This document shows, one piece after another, positions 44,832 through 53,110 of a DNA stretch of 64,000 bases. Every line of letters begins with the position of its first letter. Position 1 is the stretch's first letter. The stretch comes from Pseudomonadales bacterium. Its GTDB lineage: Bacteria > Pseudomonadota > Gammaproteobacteria > Pseudomonadales > Porticoccaceae. Under the pieces are notes generated by a model. That model saw only the letters and a list, made by a program, of their open reading frames with translations, was not told the DNA's origin and searched no databases. A program made the translations under genes and the position numbers. The stretch lies in the NCBI GenBank assembly GCA_024234435.1, contig JACKOF010000002.1, positions 1-64,000 on the forward strand, written 5' to 3'.

Positions 44832-46190
44832 ATGCAAACGTCATCTGACACCGCCAGCCAACTGTCTCTACTCGCCGGCATTGATGACGTCATGGATTCC
44901 CAGGCCGTCCATCAACTGGGCTACATGCTCAATAATCTCGCCCCGGCTGACATCGCCCACCATATCGAATCCGCCCCTCCGCGAATTCGGCGCATCTTAT
45001 GGAGCCTGGTAGAGTCCGAGTCGGAAGGGGAAGTCCTCGGTGAACTGCGCGAAGATATGCAGCAGGAAATACTCAAAGGCATGGGCAGCGAGGAGATGGC
45101 CAGCCTGTTCGAAGGGCTTGATACTGACGATATCGCCGACATTCTGCAACAGTTGCCCGATCAGATAATCCCGGAAGTGCTACAGTCAATGAGCACACAG
45201 GATCGCCTGCGTGTGGAATCAGTACTGACCCACAACGAAGACACCGCTGGCGGCTTGATGAACACGGATACCATCACCGTGCGCCCCGATATGTCTCTGG
45301 ATGTTGTGCTTCGTTACTTGCGTCGCCACGAAGAAATACCGGAAGTGACCGACAACCTGTTCGTGGTAAATCGAAAAGATATCTTCCTGGGGACATTGCC
45401 ATTGAGCAAAGTACTCACTTCGAACCCCAATACCACCGTTCGGGAAGTCATGGTGACTAACGTAGAGGCCATACCCGCCACCATGCCAGATTCCGAAGTT
45501 GCACACCTATTTGAGCGCCACGACTGGGTATCAGCTCCAGTCATTGACGAGAACAACCACCTGCTGGGGCGAATCACCATTGATGACGTGGTAGACGTTA
45601 TCATGGAAGATGCCGACCATTCTCTGCTGGGGCTGGCTGGCCTCAGTCACGAGGAGGAAACATTTGCCTCCATCCGCCGCACCGCACCGCGCCGTGCGAT
45701 CTGGCTGGGCGTAAACCTGCTTACTGCCATTGCAGCATCTTCTGTTATCAACATGTTTGAAGCCACTATCGACAAAGTTGTCGCGCTGGCAATCCTTATG
45801 CCTATAGTTGCCAGTATGGGCGGTGTGGCCGGCAACCAGACGTTAACGGTGGTGATTCGGGGCATGGCGCTTGGGCATGTGGGACGCAGTAACCTTAAAT
45901 GGCTGCTCAGTAAGGAATTTATTGTCGGCTGCTTTAACGGCCTGCTCTGGGCGCTGGTTATGGGTGTTATCGCCGCTTTCTGGTTTGACGACGCCACCAT
46001 CGCCTTTATTATCGCGGCAGCGATGGTGATCAACCTGCTAACCGCTGCGGTGGCCGGAGCCTCATTACCCATGATCCTGAAATACCTGGATATCGATCCG
46101 GCATTGGCTGGTGGTGTGGCTCTGACGACAGTTACCGATGTTGTCGGCTTCTTCTCATTCCTCGGGCTTGCCACCCTGTTTTACACCTGA
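44832..46190 (+). CDS. mgtE: Magnesium transporter MgtE
   Basis: The 452-residue protein has the cytosolic N-domain (LEGLDTDDIADILQQLPDQ-type repeats), two CBS domains (about residues 135-260) that gate the channel by binding Mg2+, and five C-terminal membrane segments with the pore motif PIVASMGGVAGNQTLTVVIR. It imports Mg2+ across the inner membrane. Confidence 0.95.
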   Translation: MQTSSDTASQLSLLAGIDDVMDSQAVHQLGYMLNNLAPADIAHHIESAPPRIRRILWSLVESESEGEVLGELREDMQQEILKGMGSEEMASLFEGLDTDDIADILQQLPDQIIPEVLQSMSTQDRLRVESVLTHNEDTAGGLMNTDTITVRPDMSLDVVLRYLRRHEEIPEVTDNLFVVNRKDIFLGTLPLSKVLTSNPNTTVREVMVTNVEAIPATMPDSEVAHLFERHDWVSAPVIDENNHLLGRITIDDVVDVIMEDADHSLLGLAGLSHEEETFASIRRTAPRRAIWLGVNLLTAIAASSVINMFEATIDKVVALAILMPIVASMGGVAGNQTLTVVIRGMALGHVGRSNLKWLLSKEFIVGCFNGLLWALVMGVIAAFWFDDATIAFIIAAAMVINLLTAAVAGASLPMILKYLDIDPALAGGVALTTVTDVVGFFSFLGLATLFYT

Positions 46191-46204
46191 CCCCAGAGAC
46201 ACAA

Positions 46205-46744
46205 ATGCCAAAGAAAAACCACAGCTGGCCAGGTACTGATGATGAGCAACCGGATGCCCTGGAACCAGAGAAAAGCAAATCTGAACTCAAACGGGAGATG
46301 CTCGCACTGCAAAAAATTGGTGAAGACATCGCTAACCTGCCCAATGCACAGTTCATTCAGATTCCTCTGGAAGAAACCCTGAGAGAAGCCCTAGAACTGT
46401 TTCGGCGACTCAAAAACCGCGAGGGGCGGCGACGCCAAATGCAGTATATCGGCAAACTCATGCGTGTTGCCGATACAGACCTGATTCTCGCCAAACTCGA
46501 CCTGTTCCGGAAGGACGGCGAAACCTACCGACGGCATTTTCATCGCATTGAAAAATGGCGCGACAAAATCATCGAAAACGGCGATGACGCCGTTAACCAG
46601 CTACTGTCAGAAGAGCCTCAGCTCGACCGGCAGCACCTGAGACAAATGGTTCGACAATCGCAAAAAGAACTCAGTCAAAACAAGCCGCCAGCAGCAAGTC
46701 GCAAACTGTTTCAATACCTGCGCGACACCATTGAGCCTCACTAA
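46205..46744 (+). CDS. darP: Ribosome biogenesis factor DarP (YjgA, DUF615)
   Basis: The 179-residue basic protein begins with an acidic linker, then SKSELKREMLALQKIGEDI and LRRLKNREGRRRQMQYIGKLMR-like LFRRLKNREGRRRQMQYIG. DarP binds late 50S ribosomal precursors. It follows mgtE by 14 bases and precedes the tRNA-Met gene. Confidence 0.93.
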   Translation: MPKKNHSWPGTDDEQPDALEPEKSKSELKREMLALQKIGEDIANLPNAQFIQIPLEETLREALELFRRLKNREGRRRQMQYIGKLMRVADTDLILAKLDLFRKDGETYRRHFHRIEKWRDKIIENGDDAVNQLLSEEPQLDRQHLRQMVRQSQKELSQNKPPAASRKLFQYLRDTIEPH

Positions 46745-46854
46745 CGTAAACACTCTAACAGTCTGGCAAACAACCGCACCACAGGCCACAGCAAGTGCTT
46801 GACAACAACAGGCAAAATAGTGAGAATTCGCAGCCCTCGAAATGAGCACCTTGT

Positions 46855-46931
46855 GGCTACGTAGCTCAGCTGGTTAGAGCACAGCATTCATAATGCTGGG
46901 GTCGGTGGTTCAAGTCCACCCGTAGCTACCA
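46855..46931 (+). tRNA. tRNA-Met (CAT), island insertion site
   Basis: The 77-base sequence folds into a normal cloverleaf. The acceptor arms GGCTACG and CGTAGCT pair with a G-T first pair, the D loop is AGCTCAGCTGGTTAGAGC, the anticodon loop is TTCATAA (anticodon CAT), the T arm contains GGTTCAAGTCC, and an encoded CCA end follows. The unpaired-first-base signature of initiator tRNA is absent, so this is the elongator type or an Ile2-type with modified C34. The 3' part doubles as the attachment site of the island to the right. Confidence 0.95.
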
Positions 46932-46932
46932 T
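46887..46932. repeat. attL of the genomic island (46-bp direct repeat, copy 1)
   Basis: From TTCATAATGCTGG in the anticodon loop to CTACCAT just past the CCA end, 46 bases recur without mismatch at 58059-58104. Integration into the 3' half of a tRNA keeps the tRNA intact, as is typical for tyrosine-integrase islands. Confidence 0.9.
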
Positions 46933-47148
46933 ATAAATCAAAGGGTTACGTACGCACAGCCCTTTTTGCTTCTACCAAATGCGTGAGATTTGCGTGACTC
47001 TCCTTTTGTCACTGCATTTGGACTCCATAAAAGTGCCAGAGTTGACGTTAATTCTCACTCGAAACTCACCTTCCCAACACGCTTAATCCAGCTTCGCAAT
47101 ACCCACTGCAGTGTAAGGTATGACGGCCTGCTAGCTGGCATAACCGAG
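46933..47148 (-). pseudogene. Remnant of an integrase 3' end between two att copies
   Basis: This stretch aligns with 47194-47400, the 3' end of the intact integrase gene and its flank. It shares AAATCAAAGGGTTACGTACG-like sequence, a CCCTTTTTG run, the 19-base GCGTGAGATTTGCGTGACT motif and CTGCATTTGGACT. Read on the minus strand it still encodes LGYAS...AVIPYTAVGIAKLD, comparable to the integrase LGHTN...THYSAVEIGELIE, but contains stop codons. It is the scar of an earlier or tandem element with a related but different integrase. Confidence 0.75.
46981..46999. repeat. 19-bp arm-type repeat, copy 1
   Basis: GCGTGAGATTTGCGTGACT occurs here, at 47242-47260 and at 57948-57966. It contains GCGTGA twice, ten bases apart centre to centre. 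Its position near every island end suggests arm-type binding sites for the integrase or its accessory protein. Confidence 0.55.
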
Positions 47149-47193
47149 CATAAATGCTGGGGTCGGTGGTTCAAGCCCACCCATAGCTACGAT
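47149..47193. repeat. Imperfect internal att copy
   Basis: CATAAATGCTGGGGTCGGTG through TAGCTACGAT repeats the attL core with an inserted A and three or four substitutions. It sits immediately downstream of the active integrase gene and marks the junction between the degraded element and the present one. Confidence 0.8.
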
Positions 47194-47198
47194 ACAAA

Positions 47199-48368
47199 TC
47201 AAAGAGTTACGTACGTGTAGCCCTTTTTGTTTCTACCAAATGCGTGAGATTTGCGTGACTCTCCTTTTGTCTCTGCATTTGGACTTCTCAGTAGCGTTAG
47301 AGTTGGTGTTGACCCCCGCTCAAAACTCACTCTCTCAGCCGCTTCTATCAGCTCTCCGATTTCCACTGCTGAGTAGTGTGTAGTGATTTGTTTGTTGGTG
47401 TGACCAAGCATCACCATACGCGTTTCAACCCCAATTCCAGCAGCGCGCAAACGACGACCAAAGGTGTGTTTCAGATCGTGAACCCTGACCTGAGATAACT
47501 CTGTCACGTCCCGCGCTCTGCGCCATGCTTTGGTATTCATCCGCTCGACCGGCTTGTGCTCACCTTTATATGTATAAGTAAACACATGTTCCCGATGCTT
47601 GCCCCGCTGGCGATTCACAACCGCTCTTGCCACCGAATTCAACACCACTAACCGATCTTCGCCATTTTTAACAAGGTCCCCCGGTATCAAAAATACACTG
47701 GCAGACAGCTCTGGAAGTGAAACTTCCCACTCCCATCTTAACCCGCAGACTTCCGCTTCCCGTGTGCCGGTGTTGACCTTGAACAACGCCATTTCCCGCA
47801 AGTGAATCGGCAGTTCAGCAAACAGCCTTTCCTGCTCAACCCACGAAATCGGGTATGGTTTTCTGGCATCTTTCCAATCCAACATACGAATCAGCGGTGT
47901 TGTCTCCAGCCAAGGGTTGCCACGCTCATCACGCCACAACCTGGCAGCCAGTATTAATACCCGCCGGACAACGGCCAAATCACGATTGATCGTATTGGAC
48001 TTGAGACCCTCTTTTTTGCGTGAAGCAATAAAAGGCCCCAAGGTATCCTGATGCACCTGCCGCAAGGCCAGATTCCCGATAAAAGAATCAAGAATCCTCA
48101 GCGACTGAGCATCGCGATCAATACTGCGCTTGCGCTCGTTTTCCAGAAGATATTTGGTCGCTGCCTGCCGAAAGGTGTAATCAGGTTTGACCCCGTACAC
48201 CATCTCATTGCGAATCTGTTCCAGACGAAAAGTCAGGTATCGCTCTGCTTCCTGCCTGTCACCCGTTCCAGTGCTTTCGAAAAGGCGTCCATATCCTCTG
48301 ATACGTTTGTCGATTGTCCAAATGCCGTTTTTGCCCCGCTTGACGAGGCCCGGTGTTCTCTTCGACAT
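47199..48368 (-). CDS. int: Island tyrosine integrase
   Basis: The 389-residue phage-type integrase has an N-terminal SAM-like core-binding domain and a C-terminal catalytic domain with Arg in NTGTREAEVCGLRW, the box VHDLKHTFGRRL, LGHTNKQ and the nucleophile Tyr in ITTHYSAVEI. The second catalytic position is HxxK rather than the usual HxxR, a variant I recall from related island integrases. GGAG nine bases before ATG 48368 supports the start. The gene points toward the tRNA attL, the normal arrangement. It should catalyse integration and excision at the 46-bp repeats. Confidence 0.92.
   Translation of the reverse strand: MSKRTPGLVKRGKNGIWTIDKRIRGYGRLFESTGTGDRQEAERYLTFRLEQIRNEMVYGVKPDYTFRQAATKYLLENERKRSIDRDAQSLRILDSFIGNLALRQVHQDTLGPFIASRKKEGLKSNTINRDLAVVRRVLILAARLWRDERGNPWLETTPLIRMLDWKDARKPYPISWVEQERLFAELPIHLREMALFKVNTGTREAEVCGLRWEWEVSLPELSASVFLIPGDLVKNGEDRLVVLNSVARAVVNRQRGKHREHVFTYTYKGEHKPVERMNTKAWRRARDVTELSQVRVHDLKHTFGRRLRAAGIGVETRMVMLGHTNKQITTHYSAVEIGELIEAAERVSFERGSTPTLTLLRSPNAETKGESRKSHAFGRNKKGYTYVTL
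47242..47260. repeat. 19-bp arm-type repeat, copy 2
   Basis: Identical to copies at 46981 and 57948. This one lies inside the 3' end of the integrase gene, so the coding sequence and a possible binding site overlap. Confidence 0.55.
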
Positions 48369-48604
48369 AGTGAATGTCTCCTATGGTTAATCGAACACCC
48401 ACAGCGGGACTTATACTGCTCCACCCAAGCGTCCATTTCAAGTCGGTCAAAGGCAATCCCCTGCTTGCCAATCGGCATTTCTGTCAACTGATGACGGACT
48501 TCCCGGTTAAACCGATTCTTGTCCATGCCGAGGTAGCCTGGCGCATCCCGTAATCGGATCAGCCGCGGCTGCAAATACAATCTCGAATCCTGTTGTGCGT
48601 GCAT
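48233..48604 (-). CDS. AlpA-like HTH protein overlapping the integrase start
   Basis: The 123-residue protein has a winged-helix excisionase-like region (LIRLRDAPGYLGMDKNRF, then MPIGKQGIAFDRLEMDAWVE) used to recognise DNA and bend att sites. It is the likely directionality factor or regulator of the integrase. ATG 48604 follows a GAGGGG element. The last 45 codons overlap the integrase N-terminus in another frame by 136 bases. The tail still looks like ordinary protein (NVSEDMDAFSKALERVTG), so the overlap is probably genuine. Confidence 0.72.
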   Translation of the reverse strand: MHAQQDSRLYLQPRLIRLRDAPGYLGMDKNRFNREVRHQLTEMPIGKQGIAFDRLEMDAWVEQYKSRCGCSINHRRHSLCRREHRASSSGAKTAFGQSTNVSEDMDAFSKALERVTGRKQSDT

Positions 48605-48650
48605 ATCAGTTCCCCTCAAATCCATTTAGTAGAGTTTCCAACCAAGTCGG

Positions 48651-49517
48651 TTAACGGCCCAGATAGACCGCCGTGATCTGCTCCCGCTCATGCCCCAACT
48701 CCGCACTGATCTGAAGACGGGCAGCTCGATCCCCTCGCCGCTGATCAGCTGTTAATTGAGGCCGATTGGGGCCACCAGCACTGGGGCAGTTCCACCCTGT
48801 TAACGCGCGATATCGGGCCTGCGCATAGGCATGTCGCAGACCATGCAACTTCGACAAACCAGCATAGGTACAAGCATGTTCATAACGCCGCAACTGACGC
48901 ACATAAGTCAGATCAGCAGGAATTAGCGACCCCCAAGCTGCCAACTTCTTGGCCGCCTCCAGAACCGCACGCTGCTCAACCGAAATAATCGGAATAGTTC
49001 TGGGTCGCCCACCCTTGGTCCAACCCGACTTCAACCGCAAATAGGTTTGCCGATCAGCCCAATGGGGGCAGATTTTCAGCGCCTCCTCCCGGCGCAAACC
49101 AAAAGCTTGTTGCAACTGGAGGCTCATCCGAACAAAGGGATCATTGATCCGCTGGAAATCCTCCTTACTCAAAGACACCGCCTTATTCACCGACGACACA
49201 AACTGTCGATCCGGTATTCCGTAGTAAATATTAGCGTTCGCAATCACACTAGACCGGTTAATCTTCTCAGCCCACCAACGCATATGGGCCATGCGATTCT
49301 TGATGGTGCCTGCACTGACCTGCTGATCCAGCCACAAATCCACCAGCGCCTGCACATGTTTCTGACGCAAAGAATTGATACTCATTCCTCGATAACCCAG
49401 ATTATGAAGTTGATTGGCAATAGCCGTAAGCTGCCTCTCCCTATCAACCCGCGTGGCATAACTGCCATCCCGATTACGGCGACACAACAACTTCAGTTGA
49501 TAATTCAGATTTCTCAT
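48651..49517 (-). CDS. Second site-specific recombinase of the Integrase_1 type
   Basis: The 288-residue protein has an N-terminal SAM-like domain and catalytic residues in FGLRREEALKICP (Arg), HGLRHAYAQARY (HxxR) and ISAELGHEREQITAVYLGR (His, Tyr). This matches a recombinase family often carried on genomic islands and conjugative elements, sometimes with a partner integrase. It ends very near its catalytic Tyr, which is normal for the family. It lies directly upstream of the HTH gene on the same strand. Confidence 0.85.
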   Translation of the reverse strand: MRNLNYQLKLLCRRNRDGSYATRVDRERQLTAIANQLHNLGYRGMSINSLRQKHVQALVDLWLDQQVSAGTIKNRMAHMRWWAEKINRSSVIANANIYYGIPDRQFVSSVNKAVSLSKEDFQRINDPFVRMSLQLQQAFGLRREEALKICPHWADRQTYLRLKSGWTKGGRPRTIPIISVEQRAVLEAAKKLAAWGSLIPADLTYVRQLRRYEHACTYAGLSKLHGLRHAYAQARYRALTGWNCPSAGGPNRPQLTADQRRGDRAARLQISAELGHEREQITAVYLGR

Positions 49518-50548
49518 GGTGTTTTCTCCTTTGGTTAGTGTTTCTGACCACCTGCCAACTCATAGCTGGGCAGAGCCGCCTAAGCGGTAAAGTCGCGGGA
49601 CACCACTCCCGAAAATTCATTAATCGTCTGGACATAGACGGCACGTCGCGATTTCAGAGAAATACGGATCGTGCGAACAAACACCCGAGCACAAAACGGC
49701 CAAGGCTAACATTGCAAAAGCATGTAGAGTCGCAATAGCAACCATGAGCGGTCGCTATGCTTAGAGTGGGTCACCATGACAAAGAGCGCCTGCGTGACAG
49801 CCTTTTTGACATCCGAGACCAGCAGTGGGCCTGGGAAGATAATGCAGCCTATGGCGGCTGCGGTGATACAGGCCTTTGAGCGGATGCAGCTTTCACTGCG
49901 CCAAAGAACTGATTAAGCACGGCCCTGAATAAACCGCTGTGCTGCAACTCGCCCTAGATCAGCACATTCGACGACTTCGTAAGATAAATTCGCCTATCCC
50001 GTTTTGCAGATGCGAGGGGGGAATGCACCTCTTTCGTTAAATTCACAAATACGCATCAACAAACAATGCGCTTGAACCCAGTATAGAAAATTGCCCTCGC
50101 AACTCAACAGTTCAAATGTACCCCTTTATTTATACAGATAATGCCTAAAGACCACCCACTTCAAGACATGCGCAACGAAAGGAACCTGACAGAGTATCAA
50201 GTGACAGCGTAGTGATACGCTCTTCAAAACCGGCTACGCCCAGCAACAAACTCAGCAACCACGGTACTTATAGCCTACGTCACTACTGCCAAAGGCGGGT
50301 AGTGACGTAGGCATCTCTCAGCTACCAACCTAAAAAGCGAAAGACGAACTCTACCCCAACTGGCGAAAATTACTGAAAAACTGTTCCAAGCAGCGAAGGC
50401 TATTAATAAAACTTTTTCTTAAATTTGCCCGACATGAGCTAAATATGGTTATTTGATTTGTTCACTAGACTCAGATGTAATGCCTGCTTCCGACCCAAAG
50501 CGGACATTTTGTGCTTCAAGAATCAGCTTTTACACTGACTCCAAATAT
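49518..50548. other. Gene-poor island segment
   Basis: About 1 kb without a convincing gene. It holds one possible 40-codon frame (49757-49879, plus strand; the peptide contains DIRDQQWAWEDNAAYGG), probably a gene fragment. It also holds a large hairpin at 50273-50312 and, at 50480-50512, part of a sequence resembling a dispersed repeat. Composition is mixed and looks like decayed mobile DNA. I see no promoter I can defend. Confidence 0.5.
50273..50312. repeat. Long hairpin in the gene-poor segment
   Basis: GCCTACGTCACTAC (50273-50286) pairs perfectly with GTAGTGACGTAGGC (50299-50312); the 12-base loop can pair further. There is no T-run, so it may be a palindromic repeat, a transposon-end relic or a processed RNA structure rather than a terminator. 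Confidence 0.6.
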
Positions 50549-50845
50549 TTGAAAAAATATCACATCGATATCAAATCCACTGCAGAGAACGATTTAAAAT
50601 CACGTTATCTTCAGATTGCCGAGGAGTCTCCTCAAAATACGGCGAGGTGGTATCTGGATATTATCGAAACAATCGAAAAACTCGATCCGCTCGCCGAGCT
50701 TTGCCCCATCGCGTCAGAGGGAATCAATACACAGAGAGGAACACGTCATTTCATACTCGGCAACTACCGCGCGCTCTATTTGATAAATCAACTTGTTGTC
50801 GATGTCCTGCATGTTCGGCATGGTAAGATGGAGAGAAAGCTATAA
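50549..50845 (+). CDS. RelE/ParE-family toxin, no antitoxin beside it
   Basis: The 98-residue protein fits the RelE/ParE fold: YHIDIKSTAENDLKSRYLQI, ESPQNTARWYLDII, HFILGNYRALYLI and the final strand VVDVLHVRHGKM. ParE members poison gyrase and RelE members cut mRNA on the ribosome; I cannot choose. TTG 50549 is proposed because family members begin right at this strand; an in-frame ATG at 50480 would add residues derived from a repeat-like sequence. No antitoxin frame is visible on either side. Confidence 0.75.
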   Translation: MKKYHIDIKSTAENDLKSRYLQIAEESPQNTARWYLDIIETIEKLDPLAELCPIASEGINTQRGTRHFILGNYRALYLINQLVVDVLHVRHGKMERKL

Positions 50846-50915
50846 GGTGCTTTCTTTGCAGAGCGAACCCTAACTTTAACGAATTCAAAACCAATAATAT
50901 GGGAAACAGTTTTCA

Positions 50916-52130
50916 TTGAAAATCGAAAAGTTTAATCATGGCTCATTTATTAGTTTGTTCTGCGGATGCGGAGGCTTGGATTATGGATTCAATAAGCTTG
51001 GATTTGAATGTCTTGGTGCGTACGACATAAATCCACAAGCAGTAGCCAGCTACAACAAAAACTATGGTCAATTAGCAGCACAAGACGATTTGTCAGCGTT
51101 GAATTTCTCGATTAAAGGAGTGAGTAAGGTTGATTTAGTTCTATCTGGGTCTCCTTGCCAAGGTTTTTCTACCCTAGGTAAAAGGAATTATGATGATCCA
51201 AGAAATCAATTGCTTATAAGAGCAGTTGAAATCGCGCTGCAATATAAAGCTAAGATATTTGTCGCAGAAAATGTTCCTGGAGCACTCTCTGGAAAGCATG
51301 GAGATTGGTGGAAGCGCGCCAACGATATACTTTTAAATAATGGCTTTGTTACAACTACCTTAGTAATTAAGGCTGATGATTATGGAGTGCCTCAGAAAAG
51401 AAAACGGATTTTTCTAGTGGGAGTTCGAGGTGCGAATACAGATATCTTTAATCGAGTCCAGCTTTCTAAGAGTTTCAAGAAAAAAACTGTCGGCCAGGTA
51501 TTAACTGATGGACCGAAAGAATCTGCGCCTGAAATACTAAAAGGAATAGATTTACTTATTGCTAAAAAGATCAAACCAGGACAAAAGCTCTGTGATGTCA
51601 GGGGAGGGAATGCGGCGGTTCATACGTGGGATATTCCTGAAGTTTTTGGGTATGTTGATGAAACTGACATACTGATATTGAAGGAATTAATGAAGGCTCG
51701 TAGAGCAAAGAGTAATCGGGTTAGAGGACATGGAGATGGCGACTTTGTCGCCCCGTCGGTTTTAGAGAAAGGCTTGGGTTTTGGCGTCAAGAGGCGGCTA
51801 CGCAGCTTAAATAAAAAGGGCTATGTAAGAGTTGATAAAAATCAGAAAGTAAATTTATCCCATACGTTTAATGGGAAGTATCGGAGGCTATCTCCTGACG
51901 GTTTTTCTCCTACAGTCGACACTAAATTTGGCAATCCAAAATATTTTCTTCATCCAACCGAAAACAGAGGTTTTGCTTCCTGTGAAGCAGCTTTATTACA
52001 AGGGTTTCCTAGAGACTATAAGTTTATAGGTACGGAGTCGCAAAAGATGCAGCAGGTAGGAAATGCTGTCCCCCCACCTGTTTCAAAGGTGTTAGCAAAA
52101 TATATAAAGGATATTTTGGAGGCCATTTAG
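50916..52130 (+). CDS. DNA (cytosine-5-)-methyltransferase
   Basis: The 404-residue enzyme has the ordered C5-methyltransferase motifs: I (SLFCGCGGLDYGF), IV (GSPCQGFS with the catalytic Cys), VI (ENVPG), VIII (QKRKRIFLVGV), a target-recognition region around residues 200-330, and IX/X (LLQGFPRDYKF, QVGNAVPPPV). It should methylate cytosine within an unknown DNA site. No restriction endonuclease gene is adjacent; its stop overlaps the next start by one base, tying it to the three genes that follow. It starts at TTG with a weak upstream purine run. The gene is AT-rich compared with the flanks. Confidence 0.93.
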   Translation: MKIEKFNHGSFISLFCGCGGLDYGFNKLGFECLGAYDINPQAVASYNKNYGQLAAQDDLSALNFSIKGVSKVDLVLSGSPCQGFSTLGKRNYDDPRNQLLIRAVEIALQYKAKIFVAENVPGALSGKHGDWWKRANDILLNNGFVTTTLVIKADDYGVPQKRKRIFLVGVRGANTDIFNRVQLSKSFKKKTVGQVLTDGPKESAPEILKGIDLLIAKKIKPGQKLCDVRGGNAAVHTWDIPEVFGYVDETDILILKELMKARRAKSNRVRGHGDGDFVAPSVLEKGLGFGVKRRLRSLNKKGYVRVDKNQKVNLSHTFNGKYRRLSPDGFSPTVDTKFGNPKYFLHPTENRGFASCEAALLQGFPRDYKFIGTESQKMQQVGNAVPPPVSKVLAKYIKDILEAI

Positions 52131-53110
52131 TGACGGAGAAAGAAATTCAAGAAATGGTAATCAGCTGGGGCTTAGGATTGGACGATGGCTCTGAGTTTAT
52201 GGCGTTACAAGAACTAATAAGATACTTGGATAAATTGCTTTTCTCAGAATATGACGTGTTGCCAAAATTCAAGCAAAGATTAAATGGGTGGTTAGGAAAT
52301 GTCGAAAAGGTTGAAGAAAAGAAATCTTTATACCAGTTAATTCCAAATCTGTTTTTCGTTGGGTCAAAAGAGTTTAAATCTCTCTACAAAACGGCATTTG
52401 AAGAAAACTATCTTCAATGGCTATTTAAAACGTCAGGTGAGCTGAAATTTGATAGCACTGAATCGTTTAATGCGATTATACAGGAAGAAGTCAATCGTAC
52501 AGCATTTACTAAATTGACTGATAGCATGAATCTGAATGATTTTTATCATGCAAATGGCTTGATTAATAAGGGGTTATCTATAGATTGGTATGCGGATGTC
52601 CGAGCTGGTGGAGAAGATCGAGTAGCTTCAAGCATTGAGCTACTAAAGAAAAGAAACATAGAGCGAGTGGTTATCCTCGATGACCATGTCGGTTCGGGAA
52701 GCCAAATGGATTACGTGTTAAATGGCGCAAATACGTTATTTAGTGAATTTAGCGTTTTAGTTATTCCATTATTATGCGGGAAAACTGGATATGAGAATGG
52801 GATGTCATTGGCCCGTGCATTACATTTTATGTTTAAACCGGTCTTGATAATGAATGAGCATGTATTCATATCCGCAAAGCAAGAGACTCAAAGTAATGAC
52901 ATTCTGGAAAAAGTGAAACAAATCGCAGAGAAATACGAAAAGAAATACATTGACGAGAACAATGGAGAGTATGACACGATATATGGTTTCGGAGAATCTG
53001 GGTCATTATTGATAATGCACACTAACTGCCCAAATAACACGATGCCTCTAATTCATTCAAATTATGATGAGTGGACACCTTTATTTCCTCGACAAGGTGG
53101 GCATCGATGA
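52130..53110 (+). CDS. Phosphoribosyltransferase-like conflict-system protein
   Basis: The 326-residue protein has a helical N-terminal region and, at about residues 180-192, VVILDDHVGSGSQM, the acidic-pair plus Gly/Ser loop that binds PRPP in type I phosphoribosyltransferases. Later conserved-looking segments are LVIPLLCGKTGYENGM and YGFGESGSLLIMHTNCPNN. This matches my memory of the PRTase-CE family described in bioinformatic surveys of prokaryotic conflict systems, but I cannot confirm that here. A nucleotide-linked signalling or modification role is inferred. It starts with GTG overlapping the methyltransferase stop and ends in an ATGA overlap with the ATPase gene. Confidence 0.7.
   Translation: MTEKEIQEMVISWGLGLDDGSEFMALQELIRYLDKLLFSEYDVLPKFKQRLNGWLGNVEKVEEKKSLYQLIPNLFFVGSKEFKSLYKTAFEENYLQWLFKTSGELKFDSTESFNAIIQEEVNRTAFTKLTDSMNLNDFYHANGLINKGLSIDWYADVRAGGEDRVASSIELLKKRNIERVVILDDHVGSGSQMDYVLNGANTLFSEFSVLVIPLLCGKTGYENGMSLARALHFMFKPVLIMNEHVFISAKQETQSNDILEKVKQIAEKYEKKYIDENNGEYDTIYGFGESGSLLIMHTNCPNNTMPLIHSNYDEWTPLFPRQGGHR

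Noticed and set aside
45647..46174. 175-codon minus-strand frame opposite mgtE
   Set aside because: It is the reverse of the mgtE membrane domain; the Ala/Thr-rich translation is an artefact of reading conserved codons backwards.
49538..49738. 66-codon plus-strand frame beside the second recombinase
   Set aside because: The product is polar and featureless, there is no clear ribosome binding site, and the region otherwise looks non-coding.
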